A DNA stretch of 64,000 nucleotides from Microvirga arvi (GTDB lineage Bacteria; Pseudomonadota; Alphaproteobacteria; Rhizobiales; Beijerinckiaceae), in contig NZ_JAFEMD010000008.1 in assembly GCF_016892765.1 (NCBI RefSeq), forward strand, positions 1 through 64,000, in the 5' to 3' direction. The notes below the pieces were generated by a model. The model saw only the letters and a program-made list of their open reading frames with translations, did not search any database and had not been told where the DNA came from. Below, piece by piece: positions 16,180 to 24,157 of this stretch (position 1 is its first letter; the number at the start of each line of letters is the position of its first letter). The position numbers and the translations under genes were made by a program.

Positions 16180-16531
16180 AAACGTCGAGAATCGGCATGA
16201 AGCCGCCGAAGATCATGCGCTTGCCGTCGAAGGGCATCTGCTCGCCCATCGCCTTCATGCGCGGATCGGTCATCATCTTCCGGTTGGCGGCGTCGCGCAC
16301 CTCCTTGGAAGGGTACTCGATCCAGCTGAACACCACGACCTCGCCGTCCTGGGCCTTCACGGCCATGCGGAAGTCGGTGAGCTTGCCGTCCGGCACGTCG
16401 TCGCCCCAGCACTCGACCATGCGGGTGGCGCCGAACTCCTTGAACAGGGGCGCCGCTTCCGCCGCGTGCTTGCGATAGACTTCCTTCTTATCGGCCGGAA
16501 CGGCCAGCACGAACCCATCGACGTATTTCAT
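16178..16531 (-). CDS. DUF1428 domain-containing protein (YbaA-like)
   Basis: A 117-residue protein that matches the DUF1428 family over its full length: [12 protein letters not shown] at the start, [20 protein letters not shown] in the middle and [16 protein letters not shown] near the end. It has a dimeric alpha/beta-barrel (ferredoxin-like) fold; biochemical role unknown. Likely first gene of the unit that continues with VOC and DUF899. The upstream region has a perfect 12-bp palindrome (16586-16597). Its TAG stop lies in a family A repeat. Confidence 0.88.
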   Translation of the reverse strand: MKYVDGFVLAVPADKKEVYRKHAAEAAPLFKEFGATRMVECWGDDVPDGKLTDFRMAVKAQDGEVVVFSWIEYPSKEVRDAANRKMMTDPRMKAMGEQMPFDGKRMIFGGFMPILDV

Positions 16532-16585
16532 CGGGCATTTCCCTTGTCTCGAGCTTGTAGGCCAGCTGCGTCATTATGATAATTA

Positions 16586-16597
16586 GTTGATATCAAC
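16586..16597. promoter_or_regulatory. Palindromic operator candidate upstream of DUF1428
   Basis: GTTGATATCAAC is a perfect 12-bp palindrome in an AT-rich patch 55 bp upstream of the DUF1428 start. ArsR/SmtB-family repressors often bind sites of this type and often accompany such clusters, but no regulator gene is present here. Confidence 0.4.
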
Positions 16598-16860
16598 ATA
16601 AAAGCGCTTTGTCAAATTGCCGCTTGGTTTCCGCCTCGAGGGCAGGGGGGCTTGGCCAGGCCGCGGACCAGGATGAACCTCCAATCTTGAGCATGTCCTG
16701 CTCCGTGGCTTCCGGGCCGGTTCGGCCTGCCAGGCGTCAACTTCCCTGCTTGCCCTTTTTCCATCTTGGTTCACGTGCTATCGCGGTGCCGGACTTCACG
16801 GATGGAGTGCGGCCAGGCTCGGCCGGACAGGAACGCCAGATCGAACTTGGCTTGGACAGC
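16598..16860. other. Intergenic region between DUF1428 and DUF2155 genes
   Basis: About 260 bp separating divergent genes. Open frames through it on both strands lack ribosome sites and family resemblance. It probably holds the DUF2155 promoter; nothing else recognised. Confidence 0.4.
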
Positions 16861-17475
16861 ATGATGAATTTCGGATGGGCGCGGGCTGCCCTGGTGCTCG
16901 CATCGTTTATCGGCGGCCTCGGCACGGCACAGGCGGACAGGATCAAGAATCCCACGGCCGTCTTCTCGGGCCTGGACAAGATCACCGGGCGGATCGTGTC
17001 GTTCGAGGCGGCCATCGACGAGACCGTCCAGTTCGGCGCGCTCCAGATGACGCCACGGGTCTGCTTCACCAAGCCGCCGACGGAAACGCCCAACACCACG
17101 TCCTTCATCGAGGTGGACGAGCCCGGATCGGACGGAAAGACCAAGCGGGTCTTCTCCGGCTGGCTGTTCGCGGCGAGCCCCGGCCTCCATGGCCTCGAGC
17201 ACCCGGTTTACGACATCTGGCTCGTCGACTGCAAAGGCGGCACGGAAGTGATCGCGGAGCCGAAGGAGGTCCCCGAGGAGCTCCCGCCGATTCAGGACGC
17301 GGCGCGGGGCCCGAACGACCTGGCCCGGCCTGGCGACATCGTGGCTCCGGCCGCAAGCACGGCGCCACGGCCGCCGGCGGTCGAAACGGCCCCCCTGCAA
17401 CAGCAGCCTGCCCCACAGCCGCGACAGCCTGCCCGCCGTCCGGTCCCAGCGCCGATCATCAACACGGATCGATAA
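16861..17475 (+). CDS. DUF2155 domain-containing secreted protein
   Basis: A 204-residue protein. A signal peptide occupies residues 1-25 (hydrophobic core, cleavage after AQA). The DUF2155 domain follows (about 27-130) with the family segments ALDKITGR-like GLDKITGRIVSFEA, LQMTPRVCFTKPPTE and GWLFAASPGLHGLEHPVYDIWLVDC. Two conserved Cys may form a disulfide in the periplasm. The last ~70 residues are a Pro/Ala/Gln-rich linker. Convergent with aat, with which the family is usually neighbour in alphaproteobacteria. Function unknown. Confidence 0.88.
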   Translation: MMNFGWARAALVLASFIGGLGTAQADRIKNPTAVFSGLDKITGRIVSFEAAIDETVQFGALQMTPRVCFTKPPTETPNTTSFIEVDEPGSDGKTKRVFSGWLFAASPGLHGLEHPVYDIWLVDCKGGTEVIAEPKEVPEELPPIQDAARGPNDLARPGDIVAPAASTAPRPPAVETAPLQQQPAPQPRQPARRPVPAPIINTDR

Positions 17476-17492
17476 GGCTTCAGGAGGGGGCT

Positions 17493-18167
17493 TCAGGAGA
17501 TCTGCAGTACGGCGAGGACCTCCTCGCCGCTGAGTGGGTTCTCCCGCGGCCAGACATGCCAATCCGCCGCATGCTCCATCGCATTGCGCAGCATCTGCTT
17601 GTAGGCACGGCGAGGGATCTCGACGGCGCCGAACTGCGCCAGGTGCGAGGTCACGAACTGGGTGTCCAGGAGCGAGAAGCCGCCCCGGCGCAGGCGGGCG
17701 ACGAGATGGACCAGAGCCACCTTGGAGGCGTCGCGCTCCGTGTGGAACATGCTCTCGCCGAAGAAGGCGCCGTTCAGCCTGACCCCATAGAGGCCGCCGA
17801 CGAGCCGGCCCTCGCGATACACCTCCACCGTGTGGCAATAGCCGGCGTCGAAGAGCTCACCGTAGAGTTCGCGGATCCGCCGGCTGATCCACGTCTTCTC
17901 CCGGTCCGCACCGGGGGTGGCACAGCCGGCGATGATGCCGTCGAAATCATGGTCCACCCGCACCTCGAAGACGTCGGAGCGGACAGTGCGGGCGAGGCGC
18001 TTGGAGATGTGGAAGCTGTCGAGGGGAATGATCCCGCGCTCGCGGGGCTCGACCCAGAACAGGGACGGGTCATCCGCATCCTCCGCCATGGGAAAGATCC
18101 CGGCTGCATAGGCTTTCAGCAGGATGTCGGGGGTAATCTCGGTTGCGTGGTCGGGAGACCGGGTCAT
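17493..18167 (-). CDS. aat: Leucyl/phenylalanyl-tRNA--protein transferase
   Basis: A 224-residue cytoplasmic enzyme that moves Leu or Phe from tRNA to proteins with an N-terminal Lys or Arg, marking them for ClpAP by the N-end rule. Family signatures are [14 protein letters not shown] with [17 protein letters not shown], the [23 protein letters not shown] block, [18 protein letters not shown] and [16 protein letters not shown]. Full length. It lies convergent to the DUF2155 gene and downstream of the methyltransferase gene. Confidence 0.97.
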   Translation of the reverse strand: MTRSPDHATEITPDILLKAYAAGIFPMAEDADDPSLFWVEPRERGIIPLDSFHISKRLARTVRSDVFEVRVDHDFDGIIAGCATPGADREKTWISRRIRELYGELFDAGYCHTVEVYREGRLVGGLYGVRLNGAFFGESMFHTERDASKVALVHLVARLRRGGFSLLDTQFVTSHLAQFGAVEIPRRAYKQMLRNAMEHAADWHVWPRENPLSGEEVLAVLQIS

Positions 18168-18228
18168 TCACCAACATATCCGATCATTCGGGCAGTCCTT
18201 CATAAGATAGGATTGCCGAACCGCGAAG

Positions 18229-18831
18229 TCAGATTGGTTTCAGGTAGATTTTGCCGAGTTCCTGCATCTCTTCATCGGTTTTTCGAAGCTTCGTCGCGAT
18301 GCCCCACAGATCGTGCTTCTTCGGGCGGCGAAATCCGAAGAATTTTGCGAACCCGGCGCCGACACAGGCATTCCCGAGCGACTTCAGCGTGAAGCCCGTG
18401 TGATGGGCCATGTAGAGGTTCCCGTCAGCCATCGCGGGTCTGAAGCCGTATAGCATGTCGAGAGGCGAAACCGGGCCCCTGCCACTGGTATAGATGGGCG
18501 TCTCGATGTCTCCCGAAGCCAAGCGCTCGCCGATGGTCTGGAGATCCGGGCAGGTCAGAATCGCGAATCCGTCAGGCTTGAGAACCCGGCGCATCGCTTT
18601 CAGCGCCAGTAGAACCTCGTGAGGATAGAGATGCTCGATGTTGTGGGCCGAATAGACCGCATCGAAGCTGTTGGACTCGACTTGAGATAATTCGGGCAGC
18701 TTGTCGACGATGTCCGGTTGAACGCTCCTGTCGATGTCGAGCGTCACCTCTTCCCATTCGGAGCTTGCGAAAGCTTTGACGGTCAGGTGCTTGCGCTTCG
18801 GGCCGCAGCCGACATGAAGAAAGCGAGGCAT
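18229..18831 (-). CDS. Class I SAM-dependent methyltransferase
   Basis: A 200-residue protein with a Rossmann-type SAM fold: motif I LHVGCGPKRKHL at residues 5-16, acidic residue in TLDIDRSVQPDIV, motif IV FDAVYSAHNIEHLYPHE, and LKPDGFAILTCPD after it. It belongs to the broad Methyltransf_11-like group and has a long C-terminal part with HHTGFTLKSL. The acceptor is unknown. Start at ATG 18831, where motif I follows directly; the longer frame overlaps accC and is not credible. It interrupts the usual accC-aat neighbourhood. Confidence 0.88.
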   Translation of the reverse strand: MPRFLHVGCGPKRKHLTVKAFASSEWEEVTLDIDRSVQPDIVDKLPELSQVESNSFDAVYSAHNIEHLYPHEVLLALKAMRRVLKPDGFAILTCPDLQTIGERLASGDIETPIYTSGRGPVSPLDMLYGFRPAMADGNLYMAHHTGFTLKSLGNACVGAGFAKFFGFRRPKKHDLWGIATKLRKTDEEMQELGKIYLKPI

Positions 18832-18911
18832 GTTGTTTCCATGGCCTCGCCTCCGACGACGCGGCCTCCCATCCCGGAAGAATAGAAGGCCTGATATTTC
18901 ATAACAAGACG

Positions 18912-20273
18912 TTACGCCGGCTCGTCGCCCAATCCGCCGGTTTTCAGGAAGTTCTCGAGCCAGTGGATGTCGTACTGCCCGTTCTGGATGTCCGGATTGC
19001 GCACCAGGGTGCGGAAGAGCGGGAGCGTGGTGTCGATGCCGTCGACCACGAACTCGTCGAGGGCCCGGCGCAGGCGCATGAGGCACTCGTTGCGGGTGCG
19101 GCCGTGAACGATGAGCTTGCCCACGAGGGAATCGTAGTGCGGCGGGATGCGGTAGCCCTGGTAGGCCGCCGAATCGACGCGCACGCCGAGGCCGCCTGGC
19201 GGGTGGAAGTAGCTGATCGTGCCCGGCGAGGGGCGGAAGGTCGAGGGATGCTCGGCGTTCACGCGGCACTCGATGGCATGGCCTTCGATCCTGACGTCTT
19301 CCTGCCGGACCGAGAGCGGATGGCCCGCCGCCACGCGGATCTGCTCGTTGACCAGATCGATGCCGGTGATCATTTCCGTAACAGGGTGCTCCACCTGGAT
19401 GCGGGTGTTCATCTCGATGAAGTAGAACTCGCCGTCCTCATAGAGGAACTCGATGGTGCCGGCGCCGGCATATTGCAGGTCCTGCATGGCCCTTGCCACG
19501 ACGCCGCCGATGCGCTCGCGCATCTCCACGTTGAGCGCCGGCGAGGGACCTTCCTCCCACACCTTCTGGTGGCGGCGCTGCAGGGAGCAGTCGCGTTCCC
19601 CGAGATGGATGGCGTTGCCCTTGCCGTCGCCGAGCACCTGGATCTCGATGTGGCGCGGCTTCTCCAGATACTTCTCGATATAGACCGCATCGTCGCCGAA
19701 GGCGGCCTTGGCCTCGGTCTTGGCGGTCTGCAGCGCGTGGACGAGGTCGTCCTCCGTGCGCGCCACCTTCATGCCGCGCCCGCCGCCGCCGGCGGCGGCC
19801 TTGATGATGACCGGATAGCCGATGTCCCTGGCGACCCGCTTGGCCTCGTCGTCATCGGTGATGCCGCCCTCGGAGCCGGGCACGCAGGGGATGCCGAGGC
19901 GCTTGGCGGTGCGCTTGGCCTCGATCTTGTCGCCCATGATGCGGATATGCTCCGCCTTGGGGCCGATGAAGGCGATGCGGTGATGCTCCAGCACCTCGGC
20001 GAAACGCGCATTCTCGGAGAGAAAGCCGTAGCCGGGATGGATCGCGTCCGCGCCGGTGATCTCGCAGGCGGCGATCAGAGCCGGGATGTTGAGATAGCTG
20101 TCGCGGGCGGCCGGAGGGCCGATGCACACGCTCTCGTCGGCCAGGCGCACATGCATGGCATCCGCGTCGGCGGTGGAATGGACCGCGACGGTGGCGATGC
20201 CGAGCTCCTTCGCCGCGCGCAGGATGCGCAGGGCGATCTCGCCTCGGTTGGCAATGAGGATCTTATCGAACAT
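18912..20273 (-). CDS. accC: Acetyl-CoA carboxylase, biotin carboxylase subunit
   Basis: A 453-residue ATP-grasp enzyme that carboxylates biotin on AccB in the first step of fatty acid synthesis. Signatures are [17 protein letters not shown] at the N-terminus, [11 protein letters not shown] (ATP-binding loop), [11 protein letters not shown] and [14 protein letters not shown] (active-site loop with the catalytic Arg). Full length. It starts 8 nt after accB on the same strand, so accBC is an operon. The carboxyltransferase genes accA/accD are not in the window. Confidence 0.98.
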   Translation of the reverse strand: MFDKILIANRGEIALRILRAAKELGIATVAVHSTADADAMHVRLADESVCIGPPAARDSYLNIPALIAACEITGADAIHPGYGFLSENARFAEVLEHHRIAFIGPKAEHIRIMGDKIEAKRTAKRLGIPCVPGSEGGITDDDEAKRVARDIGYPVIIKAAAGGGGRGMKVARTEDDLVHALQTAKTEAKAAFGDDAVYIEKYLEKPRHIEIQVLGDGKGNAIHLGERDCSLQRRHQKVWEEGPSPALNVEMRERIGGVVARAMQDLQYAGAGTIEFLYEDGEFYFIEMNTRIQVEHPVTEMITGIDLVNEQIRVAAGHPLSVRQEDVRIEGHAIECRVNAEHPSTFRPSPGTISYFHPPGGLGVRVDSAAYQGYRIPPHYDSLVGKLIVHGRTRNECLMRLRRALDEFVVDGIDTTLPLFRTLVRNPDIQNGQYDIHWLENFLKTGGLGDEPA

Positions 20274-20281
20274 ATCGCGCC

Positions 20282-20755
20282 TTACTCGATGACGAGGAGG
20301 GGTTCGCCGTATTCAACAGGAGTTCCGTCTTCGACATAGATGGCGGTCACGGTGCCGGCGCGGGGCGCCACGATCTCGTTGAAGGTCTTCATGGCCTCGA
20401 CGAGCAGGACCTTGTCGCCGGCCTGGACCTTGGAGCCGATCTCGACGAAGTTCTTCGCTTCCGGGGAGGGCTTGCGGTAGGCGGTGCCGACCATCGGCGA
20501 GAGCACGGCGCCGGGATGGGGTGCGCCAGACTTCGCGGCCTCGATGGCAGCCGCAGCGGGAGGCGGGGCAACGACCGGTGCGGGAGCGTGAGACGCGGGA
20601 GCTGCCACCGGGACCGTGACGGCGGCGGTGACCATGCGCGCCACGCGGATGCGAAGGTCGCCCTTCTCCACTTCGATCTCGCTGAGATCCGTGTCGGCGA
20701 TCAGATTCGCCAGCTCACGGACGAGATCGGGATCGAAAGGGTTTTCCTTGGCCAT
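20282..20755 (-). CDS. accB: Acetyl-CoA carboxylase, biotin carboxyl carrier protein
   Basis: A 157-residue carrier. The N-terminal ~45 residues form the dimerisation/AccC contact region, then comes an Ala/Pro-rich flexible linker (45-80) and the biotinyl domain (80-157). The biotinylated Lys is in VEAMKTFN (the more common form is EAMKLMN). The thumb segment between PMVGTAY and [10 protein letters not shown] is present. It lies 26 bp after aroQ and 8 bp before accC. Confidence 0.97.
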   Translation of the reverse strand: MAKENPFDPDLVRELANLIADTDLSEIEVEKGDLRIRVARMVTAAVTVPVAAPASHAPAPVVAPPPAAAAIEAAKSGAPHPGAVLSPMVGTAYRKPSPEAKNFVEIGSKVQAGDKVLLVEAMKTFNEIVAPRAGTVTAIYVEDGTPVEYGEPLLVIE

Positions 20756-20781
20756 GGGGCTTACCTCTGCTTCCTGAGGAA

Positions 20782-21249
20782 TTAGTGCTGGGAGGACTTT
20801 GCCTGGCGGGCCCGCTCGGCCATCACCCGGTGAACCGCTTCCAGGCCGAGCAGGTAGCTCATGGGCCCGAAACCACAGATCACGCCGACGGAGACGGGCG
20901 CTATGAGCGAGCGATGGCGAAAGCCTTCGCGTGCATGAACGTTCGAAAGATGAATCTCGACCGTCGGAGCGCCACTGCCGGAAATGGCGTCGCGCAGCGC
21001 GATCGAGGTGTGGGTATAGGCGCCGGCATTGATGATGATGCCGGCTCCCTGCGCTCCCGCTTCATGGATCCAGTCGACGAGGTGTCCCTCATGGTTCGAC
21101 TGGCGGAACGTGACGGCCGCCCCCAGAGCCTCGGCCTTCTCGCGCACGAGCTTCTCGATATCCTGCAGCGTGGTGCTGCCATAGATCTGGGGCTCTCTGC
21201 GGCCAAGCAGGTTGAGGTTGGGTCCGTTGAGGACGAAGACGGTGGTCAT
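20782..21249 (-). CDS. aroQ: 3-dehydroquinate dehydratase, type II
   Basis: A 155-residue enzyme of the shikimate pathway converting 3-dehydroquinate to 3-dehydroshikimate. Type II features: [17 protein letters not shown] at the start (catalytic Tyr and lid Arg), [32 protein letters not shown], and the [17 protein letters not shown] motif with the catalytic His. Forms dodecamers in the family. Same-strand order aroQ-accB-accC is conserved in alphaproteobacteria. Confidence 0.97.
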   Translation of the reverse strand: MTTVFVLNGPNLNLLGRREPQIYGSTTLQDIEKLVREKAEALGAAVTFRQSNHEGHLVDWIHEAGAQGAGIIINAGAYTHTSIALRDAISGSGAPTVEIHLSNVHAREGFRHRSLIAPVSVGVICGFGPMSYLLGLEAVHRVMAERARQAKSSQH

Positions 21250-21390
21250 CGGATGAGGAGCGTTCCTTGAAGCTCCGCCAGGCGGAGCCGAGACGCCCTC
21301 TTAGCCAAAAGGCGAGCAGGGGGGAAGGGGAAAACCAAGGCTTTCCCAAGCTTGGCGGGGGTTCCGTTGGGTTATGAAACCCGTTTTCAT

Positions 21391-21474
21391 CGTCATGGCC
21401 GGGCTTGTCACGGCCATCCGCGTCTTCTGAGCGGCTGAAAGACGTGGATCTCCGGAACAGGTCCGGGGATGACG
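21391..21474. repeat. Double-hairpin repeat, family B
   Basis: Left hairpin CGTCATGGCCGGGCTTGTCA..CGTCTT (21391-21426) and right hairpin AAGACGTGGATCTCCGG..GGATGACG (21439-21474); the two are mutual inverses, so the unit is also one large palindrome. It lies between dsbA-like and aroQ. Confidence 0.85.
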
Positions 21475-21487
21475 GTGGAAGACGCGG

Positions 21488-22267
21488 CTATCCGCAGTTT
21501 GCCTTGCCGCACTGCCGGACATTGTCCACGAGCTGCTTCAGGGGCTCGAGACCGACGGCGCCGGGGATCACCGTCTCGCCGACGATGAAGGCCGGGGTCC
21601 CGGACAGGCTCAGCTTGTCGCCGAGAGCCATGTTTTCCTGCAGGGCGTTGCGAATCTCGGCGCTCTCCACGTCCTTCTGCAGGCGGGCCATGTCCACGCC
21701 CACCTCCTTGGCGACCGCCATGGCGCGCTCGCCATTCACGCGGCCCCGAGTGTCCATGACCTTCACGTGGTAATCGAAGAGTTTGGGGCCCTGGAGCTGG
21801 TTCTTCACCGCGAGCGCCACACGGCTCGCCTCCACGGAATCGGGTCCGAGGACCGGGAAGTCCTTGAGCACGACCCGCAGCTTGGGGTCGCTCTTCAGGA
21901 GCGTCTGGACGTCGGCCAGCGCCTTCTTGCAGTAGCCGCAATTGTAGTCGAAGAACTCGACCAGGGTAACGTCGCCGGACGGATTGCCGACCACGTAGGA
22001 GTGGGAAGCGTTCAGGAGAGACTGCTTTGTTTCCTTGACGGCGCCTGCCTGGGCCACCTGCTGCGCCTCGGCCTGACGCTTCTCGAGTTCGGAAATGACC
22101 TCGGTCAGAACCTCCGGGTTCTTCAGAAGATAGTCCTTCACGATCTCGCCGATGGCCTGCTTCTGCTGGTCGGTGAAGACCGCGCTCTGCGCCATTGCGG
22201 CGGGCGCCATGGCCAGCGTGCCGAGCAGGGCCACAGCCTGGCCGATTTTGAGAAGCGAAGAGCGCAT
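21488..22267 (-). CDS. DsbA family thiol:disulfide interchange protein
   Basis: A 259-residue periplasmic protein. Signal peptide at residues 1-26 (cleavage after AMAQ or AAMA), then a helical N-terminal segment rich in Glu/Gln (30-85), then the thioredoxin/DsbA domain with the active site CGYC in FFDYNCGYCKKA and a cis-Pro in SGTPAFIVG. The N-terminal helical extension is typical of the ScsC/DsbD-type oligomeric oxidoreductases, which may act as isomerases. AAAGGACCGG precedes the ATG at 22267, which decides this start. Confidence 0.93.
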   Translation of the reverse strand: MRSSLLKIGQAVALLGTLAMAPAAMAQSAVFTDQQKQAIGEIVKDYLLKNPEVLTEVISELEKRQAEAQQVAQAGAVKETKQSLLNASHSYVVGNPSGDVTLVEFFDYNCGYCKKALADVQTLLKSDPKLRVVLKDFPVLGPDSVEASRVALAVKNQLQGPKLFDYHVKVMDTRGRVNGERAMAVAKEVGVDMARLQKDVESAEIRNALQENMALGDKLSLSGTPAFIVGETVIPGAVGLEPLKQLVDNVRQCGKANCG

Positions 22268-22408
22268 ATCCGGTCCTTTGCGGGATTCCTGAGACAAGTC
22301 CGGCCTATAACAATGGTTCAAGGCGGAGTTGAGACTCGTTGTTCTATCGCGAGTTAGCGGCTTGAGGCGTGCGGCGTCAAATCACGCCTTCGTAACGCTT
22401 ATTCCATA

Positions 22409-22490
22409 CGTCATCCCTGGGCTTGTCCCGGGGATCCAGGTTGTGCTCTTGCTGAAGACGTGGATGGCCGCAACAAGTGCGGCCATGACG
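22409..22490. repeat. Double-hairpin repeat, family B
   Basis: Left hairpin CGTCATCCCTGGGCTTGTCCCGGGGATCC and right hairpin AAGACGTGGATGGCCGCAAC..GCGGCCATGACG. It lies between the divergent DsbA-like and aminotransferase genes. Confidence 0.85.
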
Positions 22491-22540
22491 GGAAAAGTTG
22501 GTTCTTGAGGCCGTCCCTGCAACCGGATACGACCCTTTCC

Positions 22541-23722
22541 ATGACCAAATCATCCGCCGATCTCCGCCCGCCCCTCATTGCGCGCCGCATGGACCGCGTC
22601 GCCTCGTTCCTGGCCATGGACGTGCTGAGCGCGGCCGCAGCCAAGGAGAGGCGGGGGGACAGCGTCATCCATATGGAGGTGGGCCAGCCCTCGGCGCCCG
22701 CCCCGCGAGCGGCCCGCGAGGCGGCCAAGGCGGCTCTCGATCTCGGCCGTATCGGCTATACGGAGGCGCTCGGCCTCTCGGCGCTGCGCGAGCGGATCGC
22801 CCGGCATTACCGCGAGACCTACGGGGTCGGCATCGCGCCGGAGCGGGTGGTGGTGACGACCGGCTCCTCGGCCGGCTTCGTGCTGGCTTTCTTGAGCCTC
22901 TTCGATCCGGGCCAGCGGGTGGCGATCACGGCGCCCGGCTATCCGGCCTATCGCAACATCCTGGAGGCCCTCGGCATCGAGCCGGTGACGATCCCGCTCG
23001 CCAAGGCGGATGGCTGGATCATGACCGCCGAAGCCATCGCCAGGGCTCATGCGGAAAAGCCGCTCCACGGCATTCTCGCCATGAGCCCGGCGAATCCTTC
23101 GGGCACCATGATCGGCCGCAAGGCGCTCGCCGAGCTGGGCGAGACATGCCGCCGTCTGGGGCTGTGGTTCGTATCCGACGAGATCTATCACGGCCTGACC
23201 TACGGCGAGCCGGCCGCGACGGCGCTCGCCTCGGACGACGATGCGGTCGTGATCAACTCGTTCTCCAAGTACTATTGCATGACGGGCTGGCGCATCGGCT
23301 GGATCGTGGTGCCGGAGCGCCTCGTGCGGCCCATCGAGCGGCTGGCGCAGAACCTCTACATCTCGCCGCCCTACCTGTCCCAGGTGGCGGCGCTAGCCGC
23401 CTTCGACGCCATGGAGGAGTTGGAAGCAGTGAAGGCGGGATATGCCCGCAACCGCGCCTACCTCCTGGAGGAGCTGCCCAAAATCGGCATCACGGAGATG
23501 CATCCGGTGGACGGCGCCTTCTACATCTATGCCGACATCGCCCGCTTCACGAACGATTCCATCGGCTTCTCCAGGCGCATGCTGGAGGAGGCGGGCGTCG
23601 CCGCGACCCCAGGCCTCGACTTCGACCCCCTCGAAGGCTCGCACTATCTGCGCCTGTCGTTCGCAGGCTCCGAGAACGATTGCCGCGAGACGGTGGCACG
23701 GTTGAGGGGATGGCTGAAGTAG
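22541..23722 (+). CDS. Pyridoxal phosphate-dependent aminotransferase, class I/II
   Basis: A 393-residue fold-type I aminotransferase. Family landmarks: TTGSSAGFVLAFL (PLP phosphate cradle), MSPANPSGTM (Asn), VSDEIYHGLTYG (Asp and Tyr), and SFSKYYCMTGWRIGW with the Schiff-base Lys. The C-terminal Arg is in SHYLRLSFAGS. It resembles aspartate/aromatic aminotransferases of subgroup I-gamma; the exact amino acid substrate is not readable. Start at ATG 22541 fits the family N-terminus. Family B repeats and the 230-bp element flank it. Confidence 0.93.
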   Translation: MTKSSADLRPPLIARRMDRVASFLAMDVLSAAAAKERRGDSVIHMEVGQPSAPAPRAAREAAKAALDLGRIGYTEALGLSALRERIARHYRETYGVGIAPERVVVTTGSSAGFVLAFLSLFDPGQRVAITAPGYPAYRNILEALGIEPVTIPLAKADGWIMTAEAIARAHAEKPLHGILAMSPANPSGTMIGRKALAELGETCRRLGLWFVSDEIYHGLTYGEPAATALASDDDAVVINSFSKYYCMTGWRIGWIVVPERLVRPIERLAQNLYISPPYLSQVAALAAFDAMEELEAVKAGYARNRAYLLEELPKIGITEMHPVDGAFYIYADIARFTNDSIGFSRRMLEEAGVAATPGLDFDPLEGSHYLRLSFAGSENDCRETVARLRGWLK

Positions 23723-23738
23723 AAAACCTATACCTCCC

Positions 23739-23773
23739 GGTCATGGCCGGGCTTGTCCCGCCCATCCACGTCT
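23739..23773. repeat. Half of a family B repeat
   Basis: GGTCATGGCCGGGCTTGTCCCGCCCATCCACGTCT: a single hairpin of the family, next to the left end of the 230-bp element. Confidence 0.7.
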
Positions 23774-23791
23774 CCGTAAACACAAACCTCA

Positions 23792-24021
23792 TCCTGAAAG
23801 TCTGGCCCCATAGTCAGCGACTCTTCTCCCTCCCCCTTGCGGGGAGGGGTAGGGGTGGGGGTCGCAAAGTCAGAGCACTCAACCTCTTGGGCGAAGCTGC
23901 ACGCTGATACAGCGCCTAACGTTCTAACCAATTACCCAGTCGCACCACCCCCACCCTTGATCCCTCCCCGCAAGGGGGAGGGAAACAATTGCCATGTCCT
24001 TTATGAGCCAGACTTTGGGGA
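23792..24021. repeat. 230-bp inverted-repeat element, copy 2
   Basis: Same length and layout as the copy at 12671-12900. Ends TCCTGAAAGTCTGGC and GCCAGACTTTGGGGA. Where copy 1 has A in the left end and T in the right end, this copy has G and C, so the pairing is kept. The middle third is the most divergent part. Confidence 0.85.
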
Positions 24022-24066
24022 GGTCGCGCTGCAAGCGGTTCCTCAGGATGATGCCTGTGTTTCCCA

Positions 24067-24101
24067 AGGCGTGGATGCCCGCAACAAGTGCGGGCATGAC
24101 G
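24067..24101. repeat. Half of a family B repeat
   Basis: AAGGCGTGGATGCCCGC followed by its inverse GCGGGCATGACG; single-hairpin form, between the 230-bp element and the rne terminator. Confidence 0.7.
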
Positions 24102-24122
24102 AGCAAGACACTTCCAAACGAA

Positions 24123-24154
24123 AATGCCCGGCGTTGAGCCGGGCATCTCTTTTT
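24123..24154. terminator. Bidirectional terminator between aminotransferase and rne
   Basis: Stem ATGCCCGGC/GCCGGGCAT with a 5-nt loop. On the plus strand it is followed by CTCTTTTT, on the minus strand by TTTCGTTT. It lies just past the rne stop. Confidence 0.8.
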
Positions 24155-24157
24155 GTC

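Noticed and set aside
18229-19269. 346-residue reading of the methyltransferase frame
   Set aside because: The first ~145 codons overlap accC in another frame and are Arg/Pro-rich noise; the SAM domain starts at ATG 18831.
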